Source: an uncultured Lachnospiraceae bacterium
GTDB taxonomy: Bacteria; Bacillota; Clostridia; Lachnospirales; Lachnospiraceae
DNA length: 64,000 nt
Direction: 5' to 3'
Assembly: GCA_944380605.1 (NCBI GenBank)
Contig: CALWIA010000015.1
Coordinates: forward strand, 124,001 to 188,000
Part shown: piece by piece, positions 26,138 to 35,330 of the stretch
Numbering within the stretch: position 1 is the first letter of the stretch
How the letters are laid out: each line of letters opens with the position of its first letter
The notes under the pieces: model-generated
The model's input: only the letters and a program-made list of their open reading frames with translations
Databases searched by the model: none
What the model was told of the DNA's origin: nothing
Made by a program: the position numbers and the translations under genes

Positions 26138-27799
26138 TTACAGCCGCAGGGCCACGGTGGCGTACAGCCGAAGCAGCACATAGCCGTTGGCGCAGCACAT
26201 CAGATACAATATACTACGGTTTCCATCCTTTGTCAAAATCAACTGCCGGTTTTTGACAGCCATAAGAAGCACCGGCAGAAACGGCAGGAAATACCGGCCC
26301 TGCACGCCGCTGATTACCGGCGAGCTCATGGCCGTCCAGGCAATCAGCATGGAGCCCATAAGCGCCGCCGCGCACAGCCCGCAGACCGCGAACACCCAGA
26401 TCCGCCGGCCGCCGGAAAGAACCACCGGCTCCTCCGGTTTCCGCAGGGCCAGAAGCAGCAGGGCCCCGGTAAACAGAAGCACCACGCCGTAAGGCACCGA
26501 CAGCACCGGATCCAGATTGCCCAGATAGGCGCCGATCATGGTCATATGGTACTCTTCCAGCTGCCACAGCAGGGTGCTGTAAAACAGGGCGGCCGTCTCC
26601 CGGGGGTGGCGCAGCACATAGGACAGGCTGTACCCCGCCTCCTGCGCCGCCCAGGGCACCGACTTTTCCGTCTCCGCGGCATACAGGGCAATGGTCTGTC
26701 CATTAACAAGCACCATCACCGCCGCCCAGGCGCCGGCCACCGCCGCGGCAGCCAGAAGCCATGTTTTCCATCCGCCGAATTTTTTCACGGGGATCAGCAG
26801 GCACAGGCCCATAAGGGAAGCGTACACCATTTTGCAGGGGCCTGCCGCCGCCATCAGCGCCGCCAGCAGGACCACGTCCCGGACCCGCACCCGCTCCTGC
26901 CGGTACGCCAGGTCCAGGCAGACCGCCGTAAACCAGAACATGCACCCCATAATCAGCACGTCATAGGAAAAAGACGCGGACAGGTGCAGGGTCATAGGCA
27001 GCAGCGCCGTGCCGAACAGCACCTCCTTGCCGAAGGGCAGCCGCCGCATGGCCAGCCAGGTGAGGCCTGTAAAAAACAGCAGGTTGCACAGGCGCCCCAG
27101 AAACAGCAGCGCCGTGCTGCCCAGTCCCAGCAGCCGGGCCAGAGAAATGCCGATGGCCTGGGGCACGTAGGCGGCCGGCGTGGTGTTTACCGGCGGGTAA
27201 GGTGATACCGCCAGAGGCGCTTCCTCCTCCAGCTGCCGCCCCCGGGCCTCAAGACTGCCGCCGGAACCGTACAGCGTCTCGTAGGTTTTCTCCGTCAGCG
27301 TCTGCCCCAGCACCACCGGGCCTTCTTCCCCGGCGCCGGTCTGGCGCAGATATCCGTCGTCTCCCACTTCATACCGATAGCTTCCGTACACGTCCTCCGC
27401 CGCCCAGTCCCGGCTGCGCACCAGCACATAGCCGTACTGGTCGTTGGAAGGCGCTCCCAGCATACGGCTGGACAGCTGATAGGCGCTGACATAATGGCTG
27501 ATTTCATCCGGCGCCGAAAGCGGCGGAAGTACCAGCATGTACAGAACGCCCAGAAACAGCGCCGCCGCCGGATACACCCGCTCCAGGGACAGGCCTCTTC
27601 CGTTTCCGGCAAACAGCCGGTAAAACAGCACGGCGCCGGAAAGCACCGCCGCCAGCAGAAGCACATATCCGATCAGCAGCCAGCTGCCGCCCACCGCCGC
27701 GGCCGCCGTCCGCGTATCCAGCAGGTGCCAGAGGCCGAAGACCAGCAGCACCGCCGGACCGGCCCAGGGCCCTGCCGCCTTAAGAATTTTCCTCTTCAT
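26138..27799 (-). CDS. DUF2142-family membrane protein, GT-C-like
   Basis: A 553-residue protein with about 12-13 helices. After the second or third helix it carries LPPLSAPDEISHYVSAYQLS, the PDE-H motif that marks DUF2142, followed by a long outer loop (about residues 110-220). These proteins occur in surface-polysaccharide loci and have the GT-C look: an acidic motif in the first large outer loop and a multi-spanning body. It starts inside the last codons of the DUF2304 gene (20-bp overlap), suggesting a functional link. A role in transferring a polyprenyl-phosphate sugar is inference. Confidence 0.8.
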   Translation of the reverse strand: MKRKILKAAGPWAGPAVLLVFGLWHLLDTRTAAAAVGGSWLLIGYVLLLAAVLSGAVLFYRLFAGNGRGLSLERVYPAAALFLGVLYMLVLPPLSAPDEISHYVSAYQLSSRMLGAPSNDQYGYVLVRSRDWAAEDVYGSYRYEVGDDGYLRQTGAGEEGPVVLGQTLTEKTYETLYGSGGSLEARGRQLEEEAPLAVSPYPPVNTTPAAYVPQAIGISLARLLGLGSTALLFLGRLCNLLFFTGLTWLAMRRLPFGKEVLFGTALLPMTLHLSASFSYDVLIMGCMFWFTAVCLDLAYRQERVRVRDVVLLAALMAAAGPCKMVYASLMGLCLLIPVKKFGGWKTWLLAAAAVAGAWAAVMVLVNGQTIALYAAETEKSVPWAAQEAGYSLSYVLRHPRETAALFYSTLLWQLEEYHMTMIGAYLGNLDPVLSVPYGVVLLFTGALLLLALRKPEEPVVLSGGRRIWVFAVCGLCAAALMGSMLIAWTAMSSPVISGVQGRYFLPFLPVLLMAVKNRQLILTKDGNRSILYLMCCANGYVLLRLYATVALRL

Positions 27800-28130
27800 G
27801 TTTTTTCTCCTCCAGGGCCATCTGCTGCACCAGCTCCCGGATCCGGGACTCCAGCTGAGAGATGTGGATCGTCATGTAAAACACCTTGACAATCAGCACA
27901 AAAATCGCGAACAGGAACAGAAAGTTGGCCGTAGAGTAGATGCCCAGCAGCCGGGCGCAGAAGTCCGCGGCAGAGGGGAAAATGCTGTAAATCACCAGCA
28001 CAAACGCCAGCACAATCCAGAAAATCGTGCTTTCAATCTGTACCTTGGACTGCCGGATTTTCCGCATCATCAGCACCATGGTCGCCACGGAAACCAGAAT
28101 CAGCGCAATGCGCAGCGTCGTCGTCATCAT
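27780..28130 (-). CDS. DUF2304-family small membrane protein
   Basis: A 116-residue protein with three hydrophobic segments (about 5-22, 33-52, 65-88). It has VQIESTIFWIVLAFVLVIYS and GIYSTANFLFLFAIFVL, typical of DUF2304, and ends in a charged coiled tail (ISQLESRIRELVQQ). DUF2304 genes commonly sit beside GT2 genes of the DPM1 type and may anchor or assist them. ATG 28130 overlaps the upstream GT2 stop as ATGA; a second ATG lies 3 bp inside. Confidence 0.85.
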   Translation of the reverse strand: MMTTTLRIALILVSVATMVLMMRKIRQSKVQIESTIFWIVLAFVLVIYSIFPSAADFCARLLGIYSTANFLFLFAIFVLIVKVFYMTIHISQLESRIRELVQQMALEEKKHEEENS

Positions 28131-29107
28131 GTCTGCCGCTTCCTCCTTTTCTTTTTCTTCCAGTAATCCGGGTTCATGGTGCACCGCAGCACCACGGACC
28201 TGGGCAGTTTTTTATAGGCTTTTCCCATCCGGTACCCCAGATATTTGCACCCGCTGGCGGCAGCCAGCGCCGGCAGCTGCCAGACCTGCCCGGTGCGGAC
28301 CAGCCGCCAGGCCGTCTGCTTCACCAGCCGTTTCCCTTCTCCTTCCGACGGAAGGTCCGCGAACACTTCCGGGTGGTCCGCCTGGGACACCGCCAGGTCG
28401 AAATTGCGGCGGAACTGCTGGACCGGCGTCAGGTCGTGGGAATGAAAGACCCGGGCGCCGGCGGCGTAAGCCACCGCGTATCCGCTCTGAATCAGCCCCG
28501 CCGCGAAAATCATATCCTCATTGAACAGCGTGCGCTTCAGAAAGCCTCCCTGCTTCTGGAAGATGTCCCTGCGGTAAGCGCAGCACACATTGGAACAGAA
28601 ATAGGTCTTGATGCCCAGCTCCGGCAGGTCCGCCCGGGTCTTGACCCGGCCCTCCGGGGGATAGTTGAACTCCCGGGTATACCGCTCGATCACGCCGCAT
28701 CCCTCGTTGGGCAGCTGCCTGGCGTAGGCCGCAGCCACCGTCTCTCCCTCCGGCCCCTGCAGCGAAAAGGCCCGCACCAGTTCCTCCAGCAGATTCCGGT
28801 CCGCCGGCACCGCGTCGTCGGTCATAAACACCAGAATATCCTGGTCTGCCCGGGCCGCCGCCAGATTCCGGGTGCCGCCGTGGTCAAACTGCTCCTTGGT
28901 GATATGGCAGATCTGCACCTGGGGCATTTCCCTGGCCATGCTGTCGTACCCGGACGCGTCCCAGTACTCCTGCTCCGTGTTGATCAGAATAATGGCGTCT
29001 GCCGGATAGGTCTGCATCCCCAGCATCCGCAGCAGCCGGCCGAACGGCTCTCCCGGCCGGTACACCGGCACAATCACTGCCACCGAAGGATGATTTTGGT
29101 TTTCCAT
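28127..29107 (-). CDS. GT2 rhamnosyltransferase-like enzyme
   Basis: A 326-residue GT2 protein. It starts VAVIVPVYRPGEPF and carries FDHGGTRNLAAA near residues 79-90 and FMTDDAVPADRNLLEELV near 102-119, the pattern of rhamnosyltransferases in O-antigen loci. Further features are TYFCSNVCCAYRRDIFQKQG and FNEDMIFAAGLIQSGYAVAY. With rfbC nearby, L-rhamnose is a plausible donor sugar, though not proven. ATG 29107 was chosen because the upstream extension lacks family similarity. Confidence 0.85.
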   Translation of the reverse strand: MENQNHPSVAVIVPVYRPGEPFGRLLRMLGMQTYPADAIILINTEQEYWDASGYDSMAREMPQVQICHITKEQFDHGGTRNLAAARADQDILVFMTDDAVPADRNLLEELVRAFSLQGPEGETVAAAYARQLPNEGCGVIERYTREFNYPPEGRVKTRADLPELGIKTYFCSNVCCAYRRDIFQKQGGFLKRTLFNEDMIFAAGLIQSGYAVAYAAGARVFHSHDLTPVQQFRRNFDLAVSQADHPEVFADLPSEGEGKRLVKQTAWRLVRTGQVWQLPALAAASGCKYLGYRMGKAYKKLPRSVVLRCTMNPDYWKKKKRRKRQT

Positions 29108-29127
29108 AGTTCCATTCCGCCTCTCTT

Positions 29128-30426
29128 TCACGCGTTTCTCTTTCTGTCTTTTCTGCAGGCCCCCAGGGCGCAGACTACAAACGCGGCCATCATGACCGCC
29201 ATAAGCAGCAGGTACGCCCATGCCGCCCCGGCTATGCCGCCGCACCGCACAAAGGGCGCGGACACCGCAAGCCCCGCCGCCGCCATTGCCAGGTAGATGC
29301 CGAAAATCACCTTCTGCCTGCGCAGAATCACCAGTACATAGTAGTACAGGCTGCACACGGCATAGCAGCAGCCGCCTAAAATCACCAGTACAAAGGCGCC
29401 GTAGTGGGCCGTCAGCTTTCCTTCATACACCGGCCCCAGCAGGTACTCCAGAAACGCCAGCACCGGCCGCCCCAGGCCCCAGGCCAGAACCGCCGCCAGC
29501 AGGCTCAGCGCCAGAATCAGCGCCGAAATCTTCCGCAGCATCGAGAAAAATTCCCGGTACTGGCCGCCGCTCCAGCAGGCGGTCAGCCAGGTCAGCACCG
29601 GCCGTATCACAAATCCCGCCGCCAGATTGATCATGGACGTGGGCATGAAAATCACGTTGAAATACCCGGACGCCGCGTCCCCCATACAGCTGTCTATGGC
29701 ATATTTTGCCGCGGAAAAGACGTAAAAATCCAGAAATACGGAGACAAACAAAAGCCCCGTCCCCCGGGTCAGCGCCCCCATGGTCCCCGGCTGCCGGGAC
29801 CGGTCCGCCTCCGGCAGCTGCCGAAGCACGGAAACGTCGAACAGCCAGATTCCCGCCGCCTGGGCCGCCAAGGCGGCGCAGCAGGAAAGCAGCAGGTTCC
29901 GTCCCGCAAGCAGCGTCAGCAGAAACACCCCCACCGACAGCAGGGTCCGGAAGGTATTGGATTTGCCTGTCAGGTACAGGCGGCCGCAGCGCTGAAACTC
30001 CGACTCGTACACGTCGGCGAATCCATCCAGCACCTTGTAGCCCACCAGCAGAAACAGCACCGCCGCCTTGTAGGCCGTATACCCGCTGACCGCCAGATAC
30101 CCGGCGCCGGCAAGCAGCGCCAGGCCGCAGGTGGCCAGCCGATGGCGCAGATAGTCTCCGAACCGGAACTGCCCGGCGGCGTCGGTCACCTGAAAAGGCC
30201 GGATGCCGAAATAGGCCACAATAAACATCTGCTGTCCCAGGGTGCTGTAGCCGAAGGAAAAGATCCCTCCTTCCTCCTCGCCGATGATCCGCAGCACCAG
30301 AAAGGACAGCACCATGCTGGCAAAGGCATAGCAGAAGCTGCCGGCCATGTTCCAGATCACGTTCTGGCGTTCCCTGTTTTTTCCTGTTTTAATCAGAAGC
30401 CCGGCCCAGGCGGAACCCGCCCTCAT
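29128..30426 (-). CDS. Polysaccharide flippase, MOP superfamily
   Basis: A 432-residue protein with about 12 helices. NVIWNMAGSFCYAFASMVLS followed by IIGEEEGGIFSFGYSTLGQQ matches Wzx-like oligosaccharide flippases. It would flip an undecaprenyl-linked repeat unit. It is the first of two flippases in operon B, beside a Wzm/Wzt exporter, so the locus may handle more than one glycan. It overlaps the downstream-reading neighbours only by 4 bp (ATGA with the upstream GT2). Confidence 0.82.
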   Translation of the reverse strand: MRAGSAWAGLLIKTGKNRERQNVIWNMAGSFCYAFASMVLSFLVLRIIGEEEGGIFSFGYSTLGQQMFIVAYFGIRPFQVTDAAGQFRFGDYLRHRLATCGLALLAGAGYLAVSGYTAYKAAVLFLLVGYKVLDGFADVYESEFQRCGRLYLTGKSNTFRTLLSVGVFLLTLLAGRNLLLSCCAALAAQAAGIWLFDVSVLRQLPEADRSRQPGTMGALTRGTGLLFVSVFLDFYVFSAAKYAIDSCMGDAASGYFNVIFMPTSMINLAAGFVIRPVLTWLTACWSGGQYREFFSMLRKISALILALSLLAAVLAWGLGRPVLAFLEYLLGPVYEGKLTAHYGAFVLVILGGCCYAVCSLYYYVLVILRRQKVIFGIYLAMAAAGLAVSAPFVRCGGIAGAAWAYLLLMAVMMAAFVVCALGACRKDRKRNA

Positions 30427-31139
30427 GGCCGTTTGCCCCCGCGGCCCCTGGGCCGGCGGAAATTCTGCACCAGCAGAATGGAAATCAGGATCCGGCTCAT
30501 ATAAGCCGCCGCCACCATGGGCTTTAAATAGCTTTCGCCGCCCTGCCGGCTGGCGATCACCACCGGCACCTCCGCCACCTTCGCCCCCTGCTTCAGCAGA
30601 TAGGAGATGGTGTCCGGCTCCGGCCCGTAGTTCAAATTCAGCGCAAATTCCCGGATCATTTCCCGGCTGAACATGCGCATCCCCGACGTGGGGTCCGTCA
30701 CCTTCCGGCCGGTGGTCAGCCAGATGGCGCCTGCAATCAGGCGGCTGCCGATCATCCGCATGGAATAGTCTTTCGGACGGTCCAGAAACCGGCTGCCGAT
30801 GACGATGTCATAGCCCTCTTTCATCTTCCGGGCCATAAGCTCCACATACTCCGGCCGGTGCTGCCCGTCGCCGTCAAACTGCACCGCGCAGGCGTAGCCT
30901 TTGTAGTACGCGTATTTCATACCCGCCTGAAAGCAGCCGGCCAGCCCCAGGTTCACCGGCAGGTTCAGCAGATTGTAGCCCCGTTCCCGGCAGATCTGCG
31001 CCGTCCGGTCGGTGGAGCCGTCGTTGACCACCACATAGTCCAGCTGCGGATACTGCCGGACCAGCTCGTCCACCACCTGTTCAATATTCGCTTCTTCATT
31101 ATATGCCGGTATTACCAGCAGTACGTCATTTTTCTTCAT
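30423..31139 (-). CDS. DPM1-like family 2 glycosyltransferase
   Basis: A 238-residue GT2 enzyme with VLLVIPAYNEEANIEQVV, VVVNDGSTDRTAQIC and the metal site VQFDGDGQHRPEY, followed by DPTSGMRMFSREM. This is the signature of dolichol/undecaprenyl-phosphate sugar synthases. Unlike the gene at 3261 it lacks strong C-terminal helices, and the DUF2304 protein two genes downstream may supply membrane attachment. It overlaps the ATP-grasp gene by 14 bp. The product could feed the DUF2142 protein. Confidence 0.88.
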   Translation of the reverse strand: MKKNDVLLVIPAYNEEANIEQVVDELVRQYPQLDYVVVNDGSTDRTAQICRERGYNLLNLPVNLGLAGCFQAGMKYAYYKGYACAVQFDGDGQHRPEYVELMARKMKEGYDIVIGSRFLDRPKDYSMRMIGSRLIAGAIWLTTGRKVTDPTSGMRMFSREMIREFALNLNYGPEPDTISYLLKQGAKVAEVPVVIASRQGGESYLKPMVAAAYMSRILISILLVQNFRRPRGRGGKRP

Positions 31140-32181
31140 GATTCGCGTTTCCTGTCTGTGTTCCCTCCGGCCACCGGCAGATCCGGATGTCTTTGTATGC
31201 CCGCACGCCGGGCCGGACCGTCAGATACTCCGGCTCCGGTTCCTCTCCCATGGCCCATTTCACCAGCGCATAGGGCAGGTGCATCCCCGCCGCGTGGCTG
31301 AAGGGATAGCCTCCGCCGAAGCGGGCGTTCAGTTCCAGCACAAAAAGCCCCTGGTCCGTTTCAAAAACATCGGCGTCCAGATTGCCCCGGTGCCCCAGCA
31401 GCCGGCCCAGCCGTTCTCCCAGCTGTTCCAGCCCGGAATGCCGCACCGTTTCCGCCGCGTCGGTCTCTCCCGAACGCATGGCCAGCTTCCGCTTTACCGA
31501 TACGGCGCGGAACCTTCCCCGCAGGTCGTTGACGATGTCCAGGCCGTATTCCTGCCCCCGCAGCGTCTCCTGAATCAGCACGCACCGGTCCATATGGCCG
31601 GCGGCCTCGTACTTCAGATAGCTTTCCCGGATTTCCCGCCGGATTTTCCGAACAAAGACGCCCAATTCCTCTTCGTCTTCCGCCCGGTACACCGACAGAG
31701 AGCCCATGCCCCATCGGGGCTTGACCATCAGCGGAAAAGCCGCCTGCCCCTTTCGGACCGCCTCCAGCGCGTCCTCCTCCGACAGCCAGGACGCCGGGAC
31801 GCCGATGCCTTCCTCCTTCAGCCGCAGAAAGGTCTTCCATTTGTCGTTGCAGAGAGCCGCCTCCGCCGGGCCGGCGGTGACCACCGTCGTTCCCGCCGCT
31901 TCAAAGGCCTGCCGGGACGCGGCCAGCACCGGCACGTCGATGTCGAACAGCGGCACCACCATGCCGATGTCCTCCCTCCGGCAGTAGTCCAGCAGAAACG
32001 GAAGATACCCTTTCTCGTAGATCAGAGGCGTCACCGCCTGCCGGTCCGCCGCCGGAAACGCCGGCCCCGGCTGGCTGTTGGCCGCGTGCACCAGGCCGCC
32101 CCGCCCCGCCATGGCCAGAGCCTCCTTAAAATATTCCGCCAGATAGGATCTTCTTCCGGCGCTGGTAAGCAGTACGTTCAT
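31126..32181 (-). CDS. ATP-grasp family ligase
   Basis: A 351-residue protein with an N-terminal Rossmann-like part (NVLLTSAGRRSYLAEYFKEA) and an ATP-grasp domain: LMVKPRWGMGSLSVY, IQETLRGQEYGLDIVNDL and the metal site FVLELNARFGGGYPF. It resembles CarB-like ligases found in sugar loci, which form amide or peptide bonds using ATP. The substrate is unknown. Beside it are an aminotransferase and an ACC-deaminase-like enzyme, suggesting an amino-sugar or amino-acid decoration of the glycan. Confidence 0.85.
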   Translation of the reverse strand: MNVLLTSAGRRSYLAEYFKEALAMAGRGGLVHAANSQPGPAFPAADRQAVTPLIYEKGYLPFLLDYCRREDIGMVVPLFDIDVPVLAASRQAFEAAGTTVVTAGPAEAALCNDKWKTFLRLKEEGIGVPASWLSEEDALEAVRKGQAAFPLMVKPRWGMGSLSVYRAEDEEELGVFVRKIRREIRESYLKYEAAGHMDRCVLIQETLRGQEYGLDIVNDLRGRFRAVSVKRKLAMRSGETDAAETVRHSGLEQLGERLGRLLGHRGNLDADVFETDQGLFVLELNARFGGGYPFSHAAGMHLPYALVKWAMGEEPEPEYLTVRPGVRAYKDIRICRWPEGTQTGNANHEEK

Positions 32182-32193
32182 GTTCTCTCCTTT

Positions 32194-33306
32194 TCAGACG
32201 CCCAGTCCCCGGATCACGGCGCAGATGTCGTCCACGTCCTCCAGGGCCAGATCCGCGTACAGCGGCAGCGTCAGCACCCGGTCGCCCATGTACAGGGCCA
32301 CCGGCGTATCCGCCGCCGGGAACTGGCCCTCGTAGCACTGAAACTGGCTGGTAATGGGGTAAAAATATTTTCTGGCAAAGATATTCTGTGCCGCCAGCGC
32401 TTCCCACACCTGGTTTCTCGACGCGCCGAACCCGTCGAACACCACCGGAAAATACGCGTAGTTAGGTGTTACGTCTTTCTGCGGCGCCGGCAGCCGCAGC
32501 CCCGGAAGCCCCTCCAGATTCTCCAGATACCGCTCCGTCACCCGGCGGCGCTTGTCCAGTTCTTCCTCCAGATGGCGCAGGTTGCACAGTCCCATAGCCG
32601 CCTGAAACTCATTCATCTTGGCGTTTCCGCCTACCCATACCACATGCTCCTGGTCCACAATGCCGTAGTTTTTCAGGCAGTTCAGCCGGTGGTCCATCCA
32701 GGTCTGGGAAAAGGCCGCCGCGCCTCCCTCGATGGTGTGGAACACCTTGGTGGCGTGGAAACTGAACATGGACGCGTCCCCGTAGGCCGCCGCGCTCTTT
32801 CCCCGATATCTGGCTCCGAACGTATGGGCCGCGTCATAGATCACCTTCAGCCCGTGCCGGTCCGCAATGGCCTGAATCCGGTCTACGTCGCAGAAATTGC
32901 CGTAGACGTGCACCGGCAGAATGGCGGAAGTTTTTTCCGTAATCAGCGCCTCGATCCGGTCCGGATCCATAGTATAGTGGTCCGGCTCAATATCGCAGAA
33001 TACCGGCGTCAGCCCGTTCCGGACAATGGCGTGGGTAGTAGAAGCAAAGGTAAAAGGAGTGGTAATCACCTCGCCTTTCAGCTCCAGCGCCTGAATCACC
33101 ATTTCCAGCGCCATATGCCCGTTGACAAACAGCACCAGGTTCTCCGTTCCCAGATATTCCTTCAGCTGCTTTTCCAGCTGCTCATGGTATTCTCCCATAT
33201 TGGTCAGCCACGCCGAATCCCACAGAGGCCGGATCATTTCCGCAAACTCCTCAAAGGGAGGCATGGAAGACCGGGTCACCCGTATGGGCGTTTCTCGCTT
33301 TTTCAT
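32194..33306 (-). CDS. DegT/DnrJ/EryC1/StrS sugar aminotransferase
   Basis: A 370-residue PLP enzyme. Schiff-base Lys187 lies in SFHATKVFHTIEGGA, the PLP-contacting Asp158 in VIYDAAHTFGA, and FVNGHMALEMVIQALELKG is the N-terminal family motif. It would transfer an amino group to the C3 or C4 keto position of a nucleotide-activated 4-keto- or 3-keto-6-deoxysugar. Unlike rfbH in the same window, the catalytic lysine is kept. The keto-sugar donor cannot be named; no 3,4-ketoisomerase is seen. Confidence 0.9.
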   Translation of the reverse strand: MKKRETPIRVTRSSMPPFEEFAEMIRPLWDSAWLTNMGEYHEQLEKQLKEYLGTENLVLFVNGHMALEMVIQALELKGEVITTPFTFASTTHAIVRNGLTPVFCDIEPDHYTMDPDRIEALITEKTSAILPVHVYGNFCDVDRIQAIADRHGLKVIYDAAHTFGARYRGKSAAAYGDASMFSFHATKVFHTIEGGAAAFSQTWMDHRLNCLKNYGIVDQEHVVWVGGNAKMNEFQAAMGLCNLRHLEEELDKRRRVTERYLENLEGLPGLRLPAPQKDVTPNYAYFPVVFDGFGASRNQVWEALAAQNIFARKYFYPITSQFQCYEGQFPAADTPVALYMGDRVLTLPLYADLALEDVDDICAVIRGLGV

Positions 33307-33309
33307 CGA

Positions 33310-34263
33310 TCAGTTTCTCCTTTGCAGGCTCTTCAGATAGTCAAAATACAGCGGCAGGCCGCCGGTGTGCAGAAACAGCACGTGTTCCATCCGGCATCCG
33401 CTGCGGGACAGCACGTCCAGCATGCCGGCAAACGCCTTGCCGGTGTACACCGGATCCAGTGGAATCCCGTACCGCTCCATGGCCATTTGGACCGCCGCCT
33501 CCACCGAAGCGTCGTACCGGCCGTATCCGCCGCACCGGTATTCCGTCAGAAACTGCACCGCTTCCGGTTCCGCCGCGGCGCTTCCCGCGTACCGGACCAC
33601 TCCCGCCGTGCCGGCTTCCTTGTCTCTGGCGGCAGAAATTCCGATAATCTGCTCGCTGCCGCCCATCTCCTGCCGGCCCGCCAGCAGACCCCCCTGGGTC
33701 ATGCCGGTGCCGCTGGCCAGAAAAATGGCGTCCAGCCGAATCCCTTCCGCTTCCTCCCAGCCGCGGATCTCCCGGTACGCCTGCCGGTACGCCCGCCGCA
33801 CCACCGCTTCGTTGCCGGTGCCGTACCGGTTTCCATATACATAATAGGGGCGGTATCCCCGGCTTCTGCAGGCTTCCATCACCTCGTCCACCGTCTCCGC
33901 CACCTGCGTTTTTCTGCAGCGCACCTGCCGGACGCCCATCTGCCGTACCATCTGGCTGTTGAAGGTTTCCTCTTCCTCTTCTTCCGTCTCCTGCGGCGTA
34001 ATCACCGCGCAGGGAATGGAAAGCCGGCGGCACAGGCAGGCCGCCGTCCGGTTCAGGTTGGAACGGGTGCTTCCATAAGAAATCAGGCAGCTGCCTCCCT
34101 GCCGCCGCATATCCTCCAGCAGCACCGACAGAATCCGCGCCTTGTTGCCGCCGAAGGCCGGCCCCGCCAGGTCGTCCCGCTTGATATACAGATGCTGCCC
34201 CGCCGGTCCCCGGCCCAGATACTGCACCGGTGTGGGAAGGGTCATCCATCCCGATTCCGCCAT
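33310..34263 (-). CDS. ACC deaminase/D-cysteine desulfhydrase-like PLP enzyme
   Basis: A 317-residue fold-type II PLP protein. YIKRDDLAGPAFGGNKAR holds the PLP lysine, SYGSTRSNLNRTAA lies near the phosphate site, LASGTGMTQGGLLAG is the glycine loop, and LFLHTGGLPLYFDYL closes the domain as in the ACC-deaminase/D-cysteine desulfhydrase family. The family eliminates or deaminates small amino acids. Its place between a sugar aminotransferase and a GT2 is unusual and points to a glycan-related substrate, which is inference. ATG 34263 has AAGGAAGGAGCAGGAT upstream. Confidence 0.85.
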   Translation of the reverse strand: MAESGWMTLPTPVQYLGRGPAGQHLYIKRDDLAGPAFGGNKARILSVLLEDMRRQGGSCLISYGSTRSNLNRTAACLCRRLSIPCAVITPQETEEEEEETFNSQMVRQMGVRQVRCRKTQVAETVDEVMEACRSRGYRPYYVYGNRYGTGNEAVVRRAYRQAYREIRGWEEAEGIRLDAIFLASGTGMTQGGLLAGRQEMGGSEQIIGISAARDKEAGTAGVVRYAGSAAAEPEAVQFLTEYRCGGYGRYDASVEAAVQMAMERYGIPLDPVYTGKAFAGMLDVLSRSGCRMEHVLFLHTGGLPLYFDYLKSLQRRN

Positions 34264-34325
34264 ATCCTGCTCCTTCCTTTCTGCTCTTTCCCCGGCCCTT
34301 CCCGCATTCTGCGGAAACCGGCCGC

Positions 34326-35330
34326 CTATTCTGCCGTCTTGCGCCGCCGGGCAGCCAGGGCCGCCAGACGGCGGTAAATACCGGGAAAACCGGTTTCCAG
34401 CCGGATATAAAACCGGGTCCGCGCCGTCAGTTCCCGGTAATACCGCCGGTACTTTCGATCCAGCACCACCCGGTAATTGCGGGTGTTGACCATGGTTAGA
34501 TACCAGATCCGCGCCACCGCGCTCTTCGCCTCCGCCGCAAACCGCCCGCCGGTTTCCCGGTTAAAGTCCAGATAGGTCTGCCGCATCTGCCGGCAGTACT
34601 CCTTCTGCTTGGCGGCATAGTCGCCGGCCTTGCCCTGGCTGGTCCAGGACGCCGCCGCGCCGATCCGGTATACGCTCATATCCCGGTCCATATAGTAACC
34701 GTATCCCCAGGACGCCGCCATCAGCTGCAGCGGCGTATCACCCACAGGGCAGTTTACATAATACTCCGGCAGCTGCCGGATCATATCGGAACGGAATACC
34801 ATGGAAGCCATGGCATAGCCCCGGCTCCGGTCGATCATCTCCTCCGGCGTCACCGTCCGGCTTTTCCGGTACGGCCGCATCCGCCGGTCCGACCGGGACC
34901 CGTCTACGGTACGGATCCGGGCGCTGTGAAAGCACAGGCTGCAGTCCGGATGGCGTTCCATATAGTCCACCTGCCGCTGCAGCTTATCCGGATCCGTCCA
35001 GTAGTCGTCCCCTTCGCACATGGCCACATATTTTCCCCGGACTCTGGGAAAATTGAAGGCTCCGCTGGGATTGGAAATCCCCTTGGAGTACTGATTTTCC
35101 GTCTGAAGAATGGGCTTGATCACATCCGGATACCGGTCCGCGTACTCCCGGATGATCTCCTGGGTGCGGTCCGAAGACGCGTCGTCGTGGATCAGAATTT
35201 CAAACGGGAACTCCGTCCGCTGCATCAGAAATCCATCCAGGGCGTCCCGGATATACGCTTCATGGTTGTAGGTGATGCAGCAGATGCTCACCAGAGGTTC
35301 CCTGTCTTTCCAGTTTTTTGCTTCGCTCAT
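34326..35330 (-). CDS. Family 2 glycosyltransferase
   Basis: A 334-residue GT2 enzyme with VSICCITYNHEAYIRDALDG, LIHDDASSDRTQEII and MCEGDDYWTDPDKLQRQVDY, the usual nucleotide and metal motifs of this subgroup. No membrane helices are seen. The C-terminal 60 residues are strongly basic. Its start overlaps the end of the flippase gene by 4 bp. Donor unknown. Confidence 0.9.
   Translation of the reverse strand: MSEAKNWKDREPLVSICCITYNHEAYIRDALDGFLMQRTEFPFEILIHDDASSDRTQEIIREYADRYPDVIKPILQTENQYSKGISNPSGAFNFPRVRGKYVAMCEGDDYWTDPDKLQRQVDYMERHPDCSLCFHSARIRTVDGSRSDRRMRPYRKSRTVTPEEMIDRSRGYAMASMVFRSDMIRQLPEYYVNCPVGDTPLQLMAASWGYGYYMDRDMSVYRIGAAASWTSQGKAGDYAAKQKEYCRQMRQTYLDFNRETGGRFAAEAKSAVARIWYLTMVNTRNYRVVLDRKYRRYYRELTARTRFYIRLETGFPGIYRRLAALAARRRKTAE

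Noticed and set aside
31138..34377. A 1079-codon open frame on the plus strand
   Set aside because: It lies antisense to four convincing minus-strand genes, is rich in Arg/Gln/His/Pro, has no domain pattern and arises from the GC-rich third positions of the real genes.
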